Part shown: in pieces, positions 6,705-15,290 of the stretch
How the letters are laid out: each line of letters starts with the position of its first letter
Position numbering within the stretch: the stretch's first letter is position 1
NCBI GenBank assembly: GCA_947631015.1
Contig: CANRJS010000008.1
Location: forward strand, 1-64,000
Length of the DNA stretch: 64,000 nucleotides
DNA from: an uncultured Clostridia bacterium
GTDB taxonomy: Bacteria; Bacillota; Clostridia; Oscillospirales; JAAYOS01
Direction of reading: 5' to 3'
Notes under the pieces: generated by a model
The model's input: only the letters and a program-made list of their open reading frames with translations
Databases searched by the model: none
What the model was told of the DNA's origin: nothing
Program-made: the position numbers and the translations under genes

Positions 6705-9362
6705 TCACTTTATAAAGAGCTTCACCGCGCCGACGATGCCCTCCGGACGCACCGCGTCGGGCACGCCGCCCATCGAGAAGCCCTCCGGCAGGTGCATCGC
6801 GAGCACCTTGCGGTTCGGGGTGGCGGCGACCTCTATGCGCAGGCTGTTCTTTCCGGGCTTTGCCGCCGCCGTGAGGTCGAAGACCCACTCCGGCGCGATG
6901 CGCGCGCCGCAGGGAACGCCGTTCAGCCACACCTCTGTGCCGTCCGAGACATAGTCGAGCTTCAGCACGACCTGACGCGCGTCGTCCAGCTCGAACTCCG
7001 TCTCGTAGCGGTAAAAGTCCATGAACTCCGGGTAGTTCGCGGCGACGTCCACGCACCGCTCGAGCTCCACGGTCTTGCCGAAGTTCGGGTACTCAGTGGC
7101 GGGGCAGGAGGACAGCCGGAAGCCGGTGAGCTCCGTTTCTTTCCCTTCGGGACGTACCTCCGGGGCGAGAGCGCCGGTATACTCGCCGAAGAACACGATG
7201 AGCGGTTCGTAGGCGCGTATCGTCACGCGGAGCTCGCTCACACCGTCGCGCACCGTCTGCCTGGCGGCGTGCACCTCGTTGCGGTACGCGTCGTAGATAT
7301 ACGCCTTCCCGGTGTTGGGGAAGGTCACAACGCCCTCATAGGGCTTGCCGAGGTCGTTGTTTACGAGCATATACAGGTCGTCCTCGTGGCGGTAGTGGTA
7401 ATACTTCACGGAGCGGGAGGCGGGGCTTATCGCTATATCGCCTATCCCCTTGCCGCGCAGTACGGATACGAGATTTTCGAGCGCCACGACCTCTCCCACG
7501 GCCGTGACCTTCCGCCCGTCCTTGACCGCCTGCGGCAGCACGTCTATAAAGAGCACCGGGAAGCCTGCCGACTTTGCCCTTTCGGAGAAGTCCGCGAGCG
7601 CGGGAGAGGTATAGTCGGTCGCGGGAACAACGAGCGCCTTGTAGGTGACGCCGTTTGCCGTGAGGACGCCGTCCCCGAGCTCGGAGCCGTCTTCGAGCAG
7701 GTCAATGGGTATTATATCGTAGTCTATCTGGTTCTGCCCGAGCTCCTTTGCGGGCGTCTCGCAGAACATCCTGTGCGTGACGCCGGCGTGCTCGCTTACC
7801 CAGTCGCTTTCGGCGTTGTAGAGCACGGCGGCCTCGACCGAGTGTTTTCCGCCGTTCAGCAGGTGGCAGACACGCTGCATGTACCGCATCAGCCTTGCGA
7901 AGTGGCGGTACTGCGCGTTCTCGCCGTGGGCGTAGAAGTGGGGCGGACAGTCGGGGTCGGGGAACGCTTTGGGCGAGAATGCGTGCGGGACAAAGTAGTT
8001 GACGCCGTTTACAAGGAAGTTGTCGGCGAGGTACTTCATCTTGTCCACGCCGAAGTCCCAGCCGGTCGCGCCGAATATCTCGCACATGGCGCGGCCGCGC
8101 TTGTGCGGGTCGAAGGACGCGTGGCTCGAGGCAAACTTTCCGAGCACGTAGTAGTAGAAGTCCGCCCCGCCGTGACTGTCGGCGGCGCGGCGATCCGACC
8201 ACGGCTTCATCTGATTGCTGAAAACTATGTCCACGCCGCCCATGTGGTTGCCGTGCATGGCGCGGAAGTAGTGACCGAGGCCGCCGCCGAGCGCGGGCGA
8301 GAGGTGCGCGTCCTCCCAGATATGGCCGATGTACTCGACCCCGTGCTCCTCGCACCAGCGGCTGAGCTGCCCCGCAAAGTTCTTCTCGATAAGCCGGGTC
8401 ACGGCGTCCATATACGCCTGCCGCACGGCGACTGTCTGCTCGTCCGTGCCGTCGCCCCAGAGGAGGCCGAGGAACATCTTCCACTCGCCGCCGAGCCTCT
8501 CTTCAAGCATCGCGGGCAGGTCCTTCTGCCACGGGTTAGTGAGCTTGCGTTCGCCGCCGAGCTGCCCCGTCGCGTACATCCCCGCGATGTTGCCGACCAT
8601 CGGCTCGTCGGAAAAGAAACCCCTTATCGTCCCGCCGAAGTCCGCGCCGTAACGGGCATAGTGCGGCTCGTACACACGGTCTATGAGTACCCGCACACTG
8701 TCCCCGTCCAGAATATTTATGTAGTCGGTGCGACCCTCGCCGTTGTGGGTGAGGAAGGTGACATAGATTCGGTAGGAGCCGTTAGGAACGTCCCACACGA
8801 GCACGCCGTCCCGCACGAAGGAGCTCACGTCTGTATAGCCGACCATGCGGCCGCTTTCGTCCAGCTCCCACGCGGCGACGCTCAGTATCTCAACGTCGTT
8901 CTCGAAGTGCAGCTTCTGTCCGCCGCGGAGCATCATCGCCTGACGCGGGTCGTTCGAGGGCGCGGTGGCCTTCTCTATCGCGCCCGCTATGTCGAAACGG
9001 TTTGCCGGGGAGGGACCGTAGCAGTCCGCCGCCACGCTCTCCACATACCACGGGCGGAGGGAGATGTCCGCGTCCTCTATGCCGCCGTTCGCGTGACCGG
9101 TGGGGAAGTGGTCGTCGTCAAGTATCCAGACCGTCATGCCCCGCTTTTTGGCCTCGTCGAGAATGACGTCCAGATCCTCCCACCACTTTGGGCCGCAGAA
9201 ATCCGGGTGCGGCCTGCACTCGACGCACATCGCCAGGATGTTCGCCTCATAGATGGCGCGGACGTAGTCCCGGAGCGTCGCCTCGTCCTCGCCGTGCTGC
9301 CAGAAGAAGGGCAGGATGTAGCTTCCGCCCTTTCCGGCGAGCAGTTCGTCTATCCTTTTCAT
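6705..9362 (-). CDS. Glycoside hydrolase-like protein (GH106-type)
   Basis: An 885-residue protein without a signal peptide. The first 100 residues (ILPFFWQHGEDEATL, then KWWEDLDVILDEAKKRGMTV and ILDDDHFPTGHANGG) follow the pattern of GH106-like alpha-L-rhamnosidase relatives: a (beta/alpha)8 barrel with a paired Trp and a D-x-x-x-PTG segment. The C-terminal 200 residues contain a beta-sandwich (WLNGVPCGARIAPEWVFDL, then KPGKNSLRIEVAATPNRK) like the GH2-type sugar-binding domain that ends this family. ATG 9362 is chosen because AGAGGCGG precedes it; a 54-residue upstream extension would run into the promoter palindrome. Being cytosolic, it probably acts on imported oligosaccharides or glycosides. 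The exact GH family and substrate are uncertain. Confidence 0.65.
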   Translation of the reverse strand: MKRIDELLAGKGGSYILPFFWQHGEDEATLRDYVRAIYEANILAMCVECRPHPDFCGPKWWEDLDVILDEAKKRGMTVWILDDDHFPTGHANGGIEDADISLRPWYVESVAADCYGPSPANRFDIAGAIEKATAPSNDPRQAMMLRGGQKLHFENDVEILSVAAWELDESGRMVGYTDVSSFVRDGVLVWDVPNGSYRIYVTFLTHNGEGRTDYINILDGDSVRVLIDRVYEPHYARYGADFGGTIRGFFSDEPMVGNIAGMYATGQLGGERKLTNPWQKDLPAMLEERLGGEWKMFLGLLWGDGTDEQTVAVRQAYMDAVTRLIEKNFAGQLSRWCEEHGVEYIGHIWEDAHLSPALGGGLGHYFRAMHGNHMGGVDIVFSNQMKPWSDRRAADSHGGADFYYYVLGKFASSHASFDPHKRGRAMCEIFGATGWDFGVDKMKYLADNFLVNGVNYFVPHAFSPKAFPDPDCPPHFYAHGENAQYRHFARLMRYMQRVCHLLNGGKHSVEAAVLYNAESDWVSEHAGVTHRMFCETPAKELGQNQIDYDIIPIDLLEDGSELGDGVLTANGVTYKALVVPATDYTSPALADFSERAKSAGFPVLFIDVLPQAVKDGRKVTAVGEVVALENLVSVLRGKGIGDIAISPASRSVKYYHYRHEDDLYMLVNNDLGKPYEGVVTFPNTGKAYIYDAYRNEVHAARQTVRDGVSELRVTIRAYEPLIVFFGEYTGALAPEVRPEGKETELTGFRLSSCPATEYPNFGKTVELERCVDVAANYPEFMDFYRYETEFELDDARQVVLKLDYVSDGTEVWLNGVPCGARIAPEWVFDLTAAAKPGKNSLRIEVAATPNRKVLAMHLPEGFSMGGVPDAVRPEGIVGAVKLFIK

Positions 9363-9445
9363 TTTTCCGCCTCTTTTCGTATCGGTATAACAAGCCGCCG
9401 AATAACGTCCGTACTGCCGTGACTGTTCACGCGGCTCTATTTGTA

Positions 9446-9488
9446 AGATTATTATACCATATCGCTCCGCGATATGGTATAATAATCT
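9446..9488. promoter_or_regulatory. Palindromic divergent promoter
   Basis: A perfect 19-bp inverted repeat (arm AGATTATTATACCATATCG, loop CTCCG) lies between the divergent glycosidase-like and esterase-like genes. Each arm carries a TATAAT: 9478-9483 reads plus, 9451-9456 reads minus. No good TTGACA lies 17 bases upstream of either, so an activator may be needed. Both -10 boxes sit in one DNA palindrome, which could couple the two transcription directions or act as operator. Confidence 0.65.
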
Positions 9489-9544
9489 CAAAACCCCCGA
9501 GCGCCGAGGCGCGCGATAAAACACACAATCAAGGAGGCAATGTC

Positions 9545-10486
9545 ATGGAAGTAAAAGCATGGACCTATGAGGAACTGCCCGAGTTCGAGGGCTGCCCGGA
9601 GGGCGCGCACATCATCGCGACGACCGGCGACGAGCCGGGCGTCATGTACCTGCACGACGTGGAGTACGCGAAGCCGGACGGCCATCCTCTGCATCTCCAG
9701 ATACTTATCCCGGAATGCCGCAACAAGCGAGTCGCGGCGGAGAAGAAAATTCCCGCAGAGCCGCTGCCCTGCTATGTCTTCGTACAGGGCTCCGCGTGGA
9801 TGCCGCAGTACGTCTACGGCAACGTCGCGTCGCTTGCAAAGCTCGCTCTGCGCGGATACGTCTGCGCCATCGTGGAGTACCGCCACTCCGGGCTCGCGGC
9901 GTTCCCCGCACAGATAAAGGACGCGCGTAACGCCATCCGCTTCCTCCGCAGCAACGCCGACAAGTTCGGCATCGACCCGGCGAAGGTCGTCCTCGCGGGC
10001 GACTCGTCCGGAGGACACACCGCGATGTGGGGCGGCATGCTCCATGACGACGACTCGGAGGACAACCTGTTCCCCGGCGTCAGCGCGGAGCCGTGCGGCG
10101 TAGTGAGCTACTACGGCTCGTCCTCTGTTATGGCGCCCGACTCCAACCCCATTCAGGTCCTTCACTGCTTGCCGGACAGCCCGGAGGGGCGCGTCATGGG
10201 CGGGAAGAACCTGCTCGAGCATCCGGAGCTCGCGCGGGCGCTCTCGGTCGAATGCAACATCGACGGGGATACCGTGATGCCGCCGGTGCTGATGTTCCAC
10301 GGCACGAAGGACCGCGTCGTCAACTGCACGTGCAGTGTCGTCATCTACGAGCAGTTGAAAAAGACCGGCCACACCGCCGACCTGTACCTGATAAAAGGCG
10401 CGGACCACGGCGGAGCGGAGTTCTGGACGGACGAGGTGCTCGACCTTGTGGACGCGTTCTGCAAAAAGTGCTTTGCCGCGAAGTAA
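9545..10486 (+). CDS. Alpha/beta-hydrolase, esterase/lipase type
   Basis: A 313-residue alpha/beta-hydrolase. The nucleophile elbow is AGDSSGG with S154. FVQGSAW is the oxyanion-hole region typical of BD-FAE-like esterases (HGGxW variants). FHGTKDRVV and KGADHGG supply the acid and histidine. AAGGAGG precedes ATG 9545. There is no signal peptide. Transcribed divergently from the glycoside-hydrolase-like gene over a shared palindromic promoter, it may remove acetyl or other acyl groups from the same imported glycan. That link is inference from context. Confidence 0.8.
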   Translation: MEVKAWTYEELPEFEGCPEGAHIIATTGDEPGVMYLHDVEYAKPDGHPLHLQILIPECRNKRVAAEKKIPAEPLPCYVFVQGSAWMPQYVYGNVASLAKLALRGYVCAIVEYRHSGLAAFPAQIKDARNAIRFLRSNADKFGIDPAKVVLAGDSSGGHTAMWGGMLHDDDSEDNLFPGVSAEPCGVVSYYGSSSVMAPDSNPIQVLHCLPDSPEGRVMGGKNLLEHPELARALSVECNIDGDTVMPPVLMFHGTKDRVVNCTCSVVIYEQLKKTGHTADLYLIKGADHGGAEFWTDEVLDLVDAFCKKCFAAK

Positions 10487-10511
10487 TGCGGTTCTACACA
10501 CACTGAAACGA

Positions 10512-10545
10512 AAACCGGCAGGGCTGGGGCCCTGCCGGTTTTTCG
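10512..10545 (+). terminator. Rho-independent terminator after esterase gene
   Basis: Stem AAACCGGCAGGG pairs with CCCTGCCGGTTT around a six-base loop, followed by TTT. Confidence 0.85.
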
Positions 10546-10573
10546 TCCTGCACCGCGCCGCCGAAACAAACTC

Positions 10574-10602
10574 TTGCCAGTGCGGGCAGGATATGCTAAA
10601 AT
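10574..10602 (+). promoter_or_regulatory. Promoter of aminotransferase operon
   Basis: TTGCCA (10574-10579), a 17-base spacer, and TAAAAT (10597-10602) with an upstream TG giving an extended -10. Confidence 0.65.
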
Positions 10603-10678
10603 ACTATTAAGTATAGGCAAAATTCGCGGCGGCGGAAAAGCCCGCGCCGCGCGGCCCGTACCGTTTGGAGGCATAGCG

Positions 10679-11872
10679 ATGAATTTCAGATTTTCCGAGC
10701 GTATCGACACGCTGAAGCCGTCCGCGATACGCGAGATACTAAAGGCAGATCCCGACCCGGAGGCGATAAGCTTCGCCGCGGGCAATCCCTCGCCGGACAC
10801 CTTCCCCACGGAGGAGATGGCGTCCGCCGCCGCCGAGATATTCAGAGACGCGTCCGGCGCGGCGTTCCAGTACGGCATAACCGAAGGCTATACGCCGCTC
10901 CGCCGCGCCACGGCGGAGCGCGTGAAGCTGCTCCATGACGTGGGGCGCGACTTTGACGACTGCATAATAGTCTCCGGCGGACAGCAGGGGATAGAGCTCG
11001 CGACAAAGGTGCTCCTCAACGAGGGGGACGCGATAGCCTGCGAAGCGCCGAGCTTCATCGGCGCGCTCAACTGCTTCCGCGCGCAGCGTCTCCGCCTCGT
11101 CGGCATTCCGTGCGACGGGGAGGGGATGTGCGTGGATAAGCTCGAGGAGCGGCTAAAGGCCGACCCGGGCATCCGCGCGGTGTACACCATTCCGACCTTC
11201 CAGAACCCCGGCGGGTCCACGATGTCGCTCCGCCGCCGCGAAAAGCTTATGGAACTTGCGCGCCGCTACGACGTCTGTATCATAGAGGACAGCCCTTACT
11301 TTGAGCTTCGCTACTCGGGCGAGACCGTCCCCACCATCAAGAGCATGGACGAGGAGGGGCGCGTCATATTCTGCGGCTCCTACTCGAAGGTGATAGCGCC
11401 CGGCATACGCATAGGGTACGTCGTCGCGCACCGGGACGTCACGGCGAAGATGGCCGTCGCAAAGCAGGTGAGCGACGTACACACGAACCTGTTCTTCCAG
11501 ATGATAGTCGAACGCCTCGTCACCGGCGGCGGCTTCGAGCGGCACATCGAGGAGTGTCGGAAAGTCTACCGCCGCCGCCGCGACATCATGCTCGACGCAC
11601 TTGGAAAGTACGTCCCCGAGGGCAAGGCGGAGTGGACCGTACCGGACGGCGGGCTGTTTATCTGGCTCACTCTCCCGGAGGGGTACGACGGCGCGGAGCT
11701 CTGCCGCCGCGCAAAGGCGCATAAGCTCGCGTGCGTCCCCGGCTCCGCGTTCAACGTGGACGAGCATGCGACGAGCCGTTCGATACGCCTCAATTTCTCT
11801 CTTCCGACCGACGATCAGCTCGTGCGCGGTTGCGAGATACTCGGCCGCGAGATAGACGGCTACGTCAAATAA
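10679..11872 (+). CDS. PLP-dependent aminotransferase (class I/II)
   Basis: A 397-residue fold-type I aminotransferase. The PLP lysine is K237 in GSYSKVIAPGIRIGYV. IIEDSPYFELRYSG carries the conserved Asp/Tyr pair and PTFQNPGGSTMS the Asn/Pro region. The C-terminal RLNFSLP contains the carboxylate-binding Arg. The SFAAGNPSPDTFP start and overall form are those of the 2-aminoadipate/aromatic (MocR-catalytic-like) transaminases. No HTH domain is attached, so it is an enzyme rather than a MocR regulator. Substrate is uncertain: an aromatic, branched or aminoadipate donor is possible. GGAGG precedes ATG 10679. trpS follows after 30 bases and may be co-transcribed. Confidence 0.85.
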   Translation: MNFRFSERIDTLKPSAIREILKADPDPEAISFAAGNPSPDTFPTEEMASAAAEIFRDASGAAFQYGITEGYTPLRRATAERVKLLHDVGRDFDDCIIVSGGQQGIELATKVLLNEGDAIACEAPSFIGALNCFRAQRLRLVGIPCDGEGMCVDKLEERLKADPGIRAVYTIPTFQNPGGSTMSLRRREKLMELARRYDVCIIEDSPYFELRYSGETVPTIKSMDEEGRVIFCGSYSKVIAPGIRIGYVVAHRDVTAKMAVAKQVSDVHTNLFFQMIVERLVTGGGFERHIEECRKVYRRRRDIMLDALGKYVPEGKAEWTVPDGGLFIWLTLPEGYDGAELCRRAKAHKLACVPGSAFNVDEHATSRSIRLNFSLPTDDQLVRGCEILGREIDGYVK

Positions 11873-11902
11873 AACGAAATCATTCCGAAAGGTGTAATAT
11901 AT

Positions 11903-12907
11903 ATGGAAAACGCAAAGAAAAGGATATTCAGCGGCATCAAACCTACGGGCGACCTCACGCTCGGCAGCTACCTCGGCGCGATAAAGAACTGGGTCGGGTT
12001 CCAGGACGAGTACGAATGCCTCTACTGCATCGTCGACCTGCACGCCATAACCATACGTAACGACCCGGAGACGCTTCGCCGCCGCGCCCGCGAGCAGCTC
12101 GCGCAGTACATCACGGCGGGGCTCGACCCGAAGAAGAGCGTGATATACCTCCAGAGCCACGTCTCCGCCCACGCGGAGCTCGGCTGGATACTCGGCTGTT
12201 ACTCGATGATAGGCGAGCTTAACCGCATGACCCAATACAAGGAGATGCAGAAGAAGCAGGCAAACAACCTCAACAGCGGCATCTTCACCTACCCTGTGCT
12301 GATGGCGGCGGACATCCTGCTCTTTGACACCGAGCTCGTTCCGGTGGGCGAGGACCAGAAGCAGCACGTCGAGCTCGCGCGGAACATCGCCGTCCGCTTC
12401 AACGGCGTGTACGGAGACGTGTTCAAGCTCCCCGAGCCGTTCGTGCCGAAGGTCGGCGCGAGGATAAAGAGCCTCACCGACCCCACGGCGAAGATGAGCA
12501 AGTCGGACGACGACCCGCAGGGCAGCGTCTACATCATGGACAGCCCGGACGCCATAATGAAGAAGTTCAAGCGCGCCAAGACCGACAGCCTCGGCGTAGT
12601 GCGCTTCGACCCGGAAAATCAGCCGGGCATCGCGAATCTCATGACGATATACTCCGCCGTCACCGGCAGGAGCTACGACGAGATAGAGCGGGAGTTTGAC
12701 GGCAAGGGCTACGGCGTGTTCAAGCCCGCCGTCGCCGAGGTCGTCACCGACGTGCTGCGCCCGATACGCGAGGGCGCGGAGCACTACCTCTCGGACGGCG
12801 CGGACGAGCTCGAGCGGATATACCGCGAGGGCGCGGAGCGTGCGCGGGATCTCAGTGAGCCCGTGCTCAACAGGGTGCGCCGCGTCATAGGCTTCGTCGA
12901 GCGCTGA
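11903..12907 (+). CDS. trpS: Tryptophan--tRNA ligase
   Basis: A 334-residue class I synthetase of normal length for bacterial TrpRS. FSGIKPTGDLTLGSYLGA contains the HIGH-equivalent (TLGS). KMSKS is visible as AKMSKSDDDP near residue 197, and GEDQKQHVELARNIA is the family signature. AAAGGTG precedes ATG 11903. It charges tRNA-Trp in the cytosol. No T-box leader is visible in the short 30-base gap upstream, so transcription probably reads through from the aminotransferase gene. Confidence 0.95.
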   Translation: MENAKKRIFSGIKPTGDLTLGSYLGAIKNWVGFQDEYECLYCIVDLHAITIRNDPETLRRRAREQLAQYITAGLDPKKSVIYLQSHVSAHAELGWILGCYSMIGELNRMTQYKEMQKKQANNLNSGIFTYPVLMAADILLFDTELVPVGEDQKQHVELARNIAVRFNGVYGDVFKLPEPFVPKVGARIKSLTDPTAKMSKSDDDPQGSVYIMDSPDAIMKKFKRAKTDSLGVVRFDPENQPGIANLMTIYSAVTGRSYDEIEREFDGKGYGVFKPAVAEVVTDVLRPIREGAEHYLSDGADELERIYREGAERARDLSEPVLNRVRRVIGFVER

Positions 12908-12921
12908 ACGGAGGGAGAGCC

Positions 12922-14154
12922 ATGCCGAGTGAGCTCATAATCTGGGTGATAGCCTCGCTTGTGACGGCGTTCATCGTCTCGTTTGTCTGCACGCCGGTGG
13001 TGCGGCAGTTCGCGAACCGCTCCGGCATCGGCGTGGACGTGCCGAAGGACAACCGCCGTATGCACAAGGTGCCGATACCGCGCATAGGCGGACTTGCGAT
13101 ATTCCTCGGGTTCATGATTTCGGTGCTCGTGTTCAGCGAGGTGGACAGCGGACTTCGGGGAATACTCATCGGCCTTGTGCTGATAGTCGTCATAAGCCTC
13201 ATAGACGACATATCGCCGCTGCCGGCTCTGCTCCGCTTCGCGGTGCAGATAGCCGCCGCGATAATAGTCGTGGCGCACGGCGTTCGGATAGAGTTCCTGT
13301 CGAATATAAACATCTTCAGCGACCAGGCGTACCTTCACCTCGGCGAGTGGATATCAAACATCGTCACGGTGATATGGATAGTTGCGATAACCAACTCCGT
13401 CAACTTCATAGACGGACTGGACGGGCTCGCCGTCGGCGTAAGCACGATATCCTCGCTGTGTATGCTGATAATCGCACTGCTCGTGAGCGAGCCGAATATC
13501 GCCCTCGTGATGGCGGCGCTCGTCGGCGCGTGCGCGGGCTTCATGCCCTACAACCTCAACCCGGCAAAGATCTTCATGGGCGACGTCGGCGCGATGTCGA
13601 TAGGCTTCATACTCGCGACGATATCGATACAGGGACTTTTCAAGTTCTACGCCGTGATAAGCTTCGCCGTGCCCTTCCTCATACTCGCGCTGCCGATATT
13701 TGACGAGGTGTTCGCCGTCGTGCGGCGGCTTCTCAAGGGTCAGAACCCGATGAGCCCGGACAGGGGACATGTCCACCACCGCCTCATAGACATGGGCTTC
13801 AACCAGAAGCAGGCGGTTGCGATAATGTACACGATGAGCGGCATACTCGGCCTCACGGCGGTGGTGCTTACCGCCTCCGGCGAGATACGCGCGATGTTCC
13901 TTCTGCTCGCGTTCCTGCTCGTCGGATTCGTCGCGTGGAGGCTGATAGGCTTCGGGAAAAAGAACGCGCCGTCGGGCGAAACGGAAAAAGCGGAAGACGG
14001 GAGCGGCGGCGCGGAGCCGGACGCACAGACAGCGCCGGACGCCGGTACATCCGGCGAAGCGCACGGGGAGAACGGAGAGACGTCCGCCGGAGACGGCGAT
14101 GCGGCATCGTCCGCAAAAGAAGACAAGGGGGACAGCGAAAGTGGAAAAGATTAA
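12922..14154 (+). CDS. tagO: Undecaprenyl-P sugar-1-P transferase (TagO/WecA)
   Basis: A 410-residue multi-pass membrane enzyme of the MraY/WecA/TagO family. Visible motifs are DVPKDNRRMHKVPIPRIGG at the N-terminus, NFIDGLDGLAVG (metal-binding aspartates), NLNPAKIFMGDVG and the His motif DRGHVHHRLID. The typical role is transfer of GlcNAc-1-P from UDP-GlcNAc to undecaprenyl phosphate, the first step of teichoic acid or related polymer synthesis. An unusual acidic Ser/Gly/Glu-rich cytosolic tail follows the last helix (about residues 350-410). A WecB-like epimerase gene overlaps its 3' end, supporting a wall-polymer role. Confidence 0.88.
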   Translation: MPSELIIWVIASLVTAFIVSFVCTPVVRQFANRSGIGVDVPKDNRRMHKVPIPRIGGLAIFLGFMISVLVFSEVDSGLRGILIGLVLIVVISLIDDISPLPALLRFAVQIAAAIIVVAHGVRIEFLSNINIFSDQAYLHLGEWISNIVTVIWIVAITNSVNFIDGLDGLAVGVSTISSLCMLIIALLVSEPNIALVMAALVGACAGFMPYNLNPAKIFMGDVGAMSIGFILATISIQGLFKFYAVISFAVPFLILALPIFDEVFAVVRRLLKGQNPMSPDRGHVHHRLIDMGFNQKQAVAIMYTMSGILGLTAVVLTASGEIRAMFLLLAFLLVGFVAWRLIGFGKKNAPSGETEKAEDGSGGAEPDAQTAPDAGTSGEAHGENGETSAGDGDAASSAKEDKGDSESGKD

Positions 14155-15286
14155 GGTCATGACGGTTTTCGGCACCCGTCCGGAGGCGGTCAAGATGGCT
14201 CCTCTCGCGCTCGAGCTCGCCTCGCGCGAGGAGATAGAGAGCATCGTCTGCGTGACGGCTCAGCACCGCGAGATGCTTGACCAGATACTTGAGATATTCG
14301 GCATAGTCCCGCGCTACGACCTCAACATCATGAAGCCGGGGCAGACGCTCTACGAGATAACCGGCAGGATACTCGAGGGGATGGACGGCGTATTGAAGGA
14401 CGCCGCGCCGGACATCGTTCTCGTCCACGGCGACACGTCGACGACGTTTGCCGGGGCGCTTGCGGCGTTCTACCGTCAGATACCGGTGGGCCACGTCGAG
14501 GCGGGGCTTCGCACCTACAACATCTACTCGCCCTTCCCGGAGGAGATGAACCGCAGGCTCGTAGGTCAGATAGCGTCGCTGAACTTCGCGCCGACGCGCC
14601 GCAACGCGGAAAACCTCGCGCTCGAGCACGTCCTCGGCGAGACATTCATCACCGGCAACACAGTGATAGACGCGCTCAAGACCACCGTGCGGAGCGACTA
14701 CCGCTTCCGCGACCCGGTCCTGCGCGAGCTGGACGGCCTCGGCCACAGGATAGTTATAGTCACGGCTCACCGCCGCGAGAACTACGGCCGGCCCTTTGAG
14801 AACATCCTCTCGGCGATACGGGAGACCGCGTCGCGCTACCCGGAGGTCGAATTCGTGTACCCGGTCCACCTCTCCGAGTACGTCACCGAGAACGCGCACC
14901 GCGTGCTCGGCGGCGTGAGGAACATCCATCTCATAAAGCCGCTCGACCTCGACGAGATGCACAACCTCATGGAGCGCGCCTATATGGTCATGACCGACTC
15001 GGGTGGGATACAGGAGGAGGCTCCGGCGCTCGGCAAGCCGGTGCTCGTCATGCGCCACGAGACCGAGCGTCCGGAGGCGGTCGAGGCCGGGACGGTGAAG
15101 CTCTGCGGCATCGAGCGGGACGATATAATCTCTATGGCCTGCGAGCTTCTCGACGGCGGCGCGGCATATGACGCCATGGCGAACGCCGTCAACCCATACG
15201 GGGACGGAGAGGCGTCGCGCAGGATAACCGACGCGATACTTTGGCACTTCGGGCGCGGCGAAAAGCCGGACTCCTTCGGAGGCTGA
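14141..15286 (+). CDS. wecB: UDP-GlcNAc 2-epimerase (non-hydrolysing)
   Basis: A 381-residue protein starting at GTG 14141 (AAGGGGG 12 bases upstream). It overlaps the tagO-like stop by 14 bases, so the two are coupled. VMTVFGTRPEAVKMAPL, VHGDTSTTF, GHVEAGLRT, FPEEMNRR, VTAHRRENYG and MTDSGGIQEEAPALGKPVLVMR are all hallmarks of WecB/MnaA. It interconverts UDP-GlcNAc and UDP-ManNAc in the cytosol. Together with TagO and the TagA homologue at 40925 it would feed linkage-unit (ManNAc-GlcNAc-PP-undecaprenol) synthesis. Confidence 0.93.
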   Translation: MEKIKVMTVFGTRPEAVKMAPLALELASREEIESIVCVTAQHREMLDQILEIFGIVPRYDLNIMKPGQTLYEITGRILEGMDGVLKDAAPDIVLVHGDTSTTFAGALAAFYRQIPVGHVEAGLRTYNIYSPFPEEMNRRLVGQIASLNFAPTRRNAENLALEHVLGETFITGNTVIDALKTTVRSDYRFRDPVLRELDGLGHRIVIVTAHRRENYGRPFENILSAIRETASRYPEVEFVYPVHLSEYVTENAHRVLGGVRNIHLIKPLDLDEMHNLMERAYMVMTDSGGIQEEAPALGKPVLVMRHETERPEAVEAGTVKLCGIERDDIISMACELLDGGAAYDAMANAVNPYGDGEASRRITDAILWHFGRGEKPDSFGG

Positions 15287-15290
15287 GAGA

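Noticed and set aside
6672-9422. A very long plus-strand open frame opposite the glycosidase-like gene
   Set aside because: It is an antisense shadow caused by high GC third positions. The minus-strand protein has family motifs and a good RBS; the plus frame has none.
11873-11902. T-box leader before trpS
   Set aside because: The gap is only 30 bases and lacks the T-box consensus and a specifier loop.
11153-12784. A 540-codon minus-strand frame across the aminotransferase and trpS genes
   Set aside because: His/Val/Arg/Glu-rich shadow of two clear genes on the other strand.
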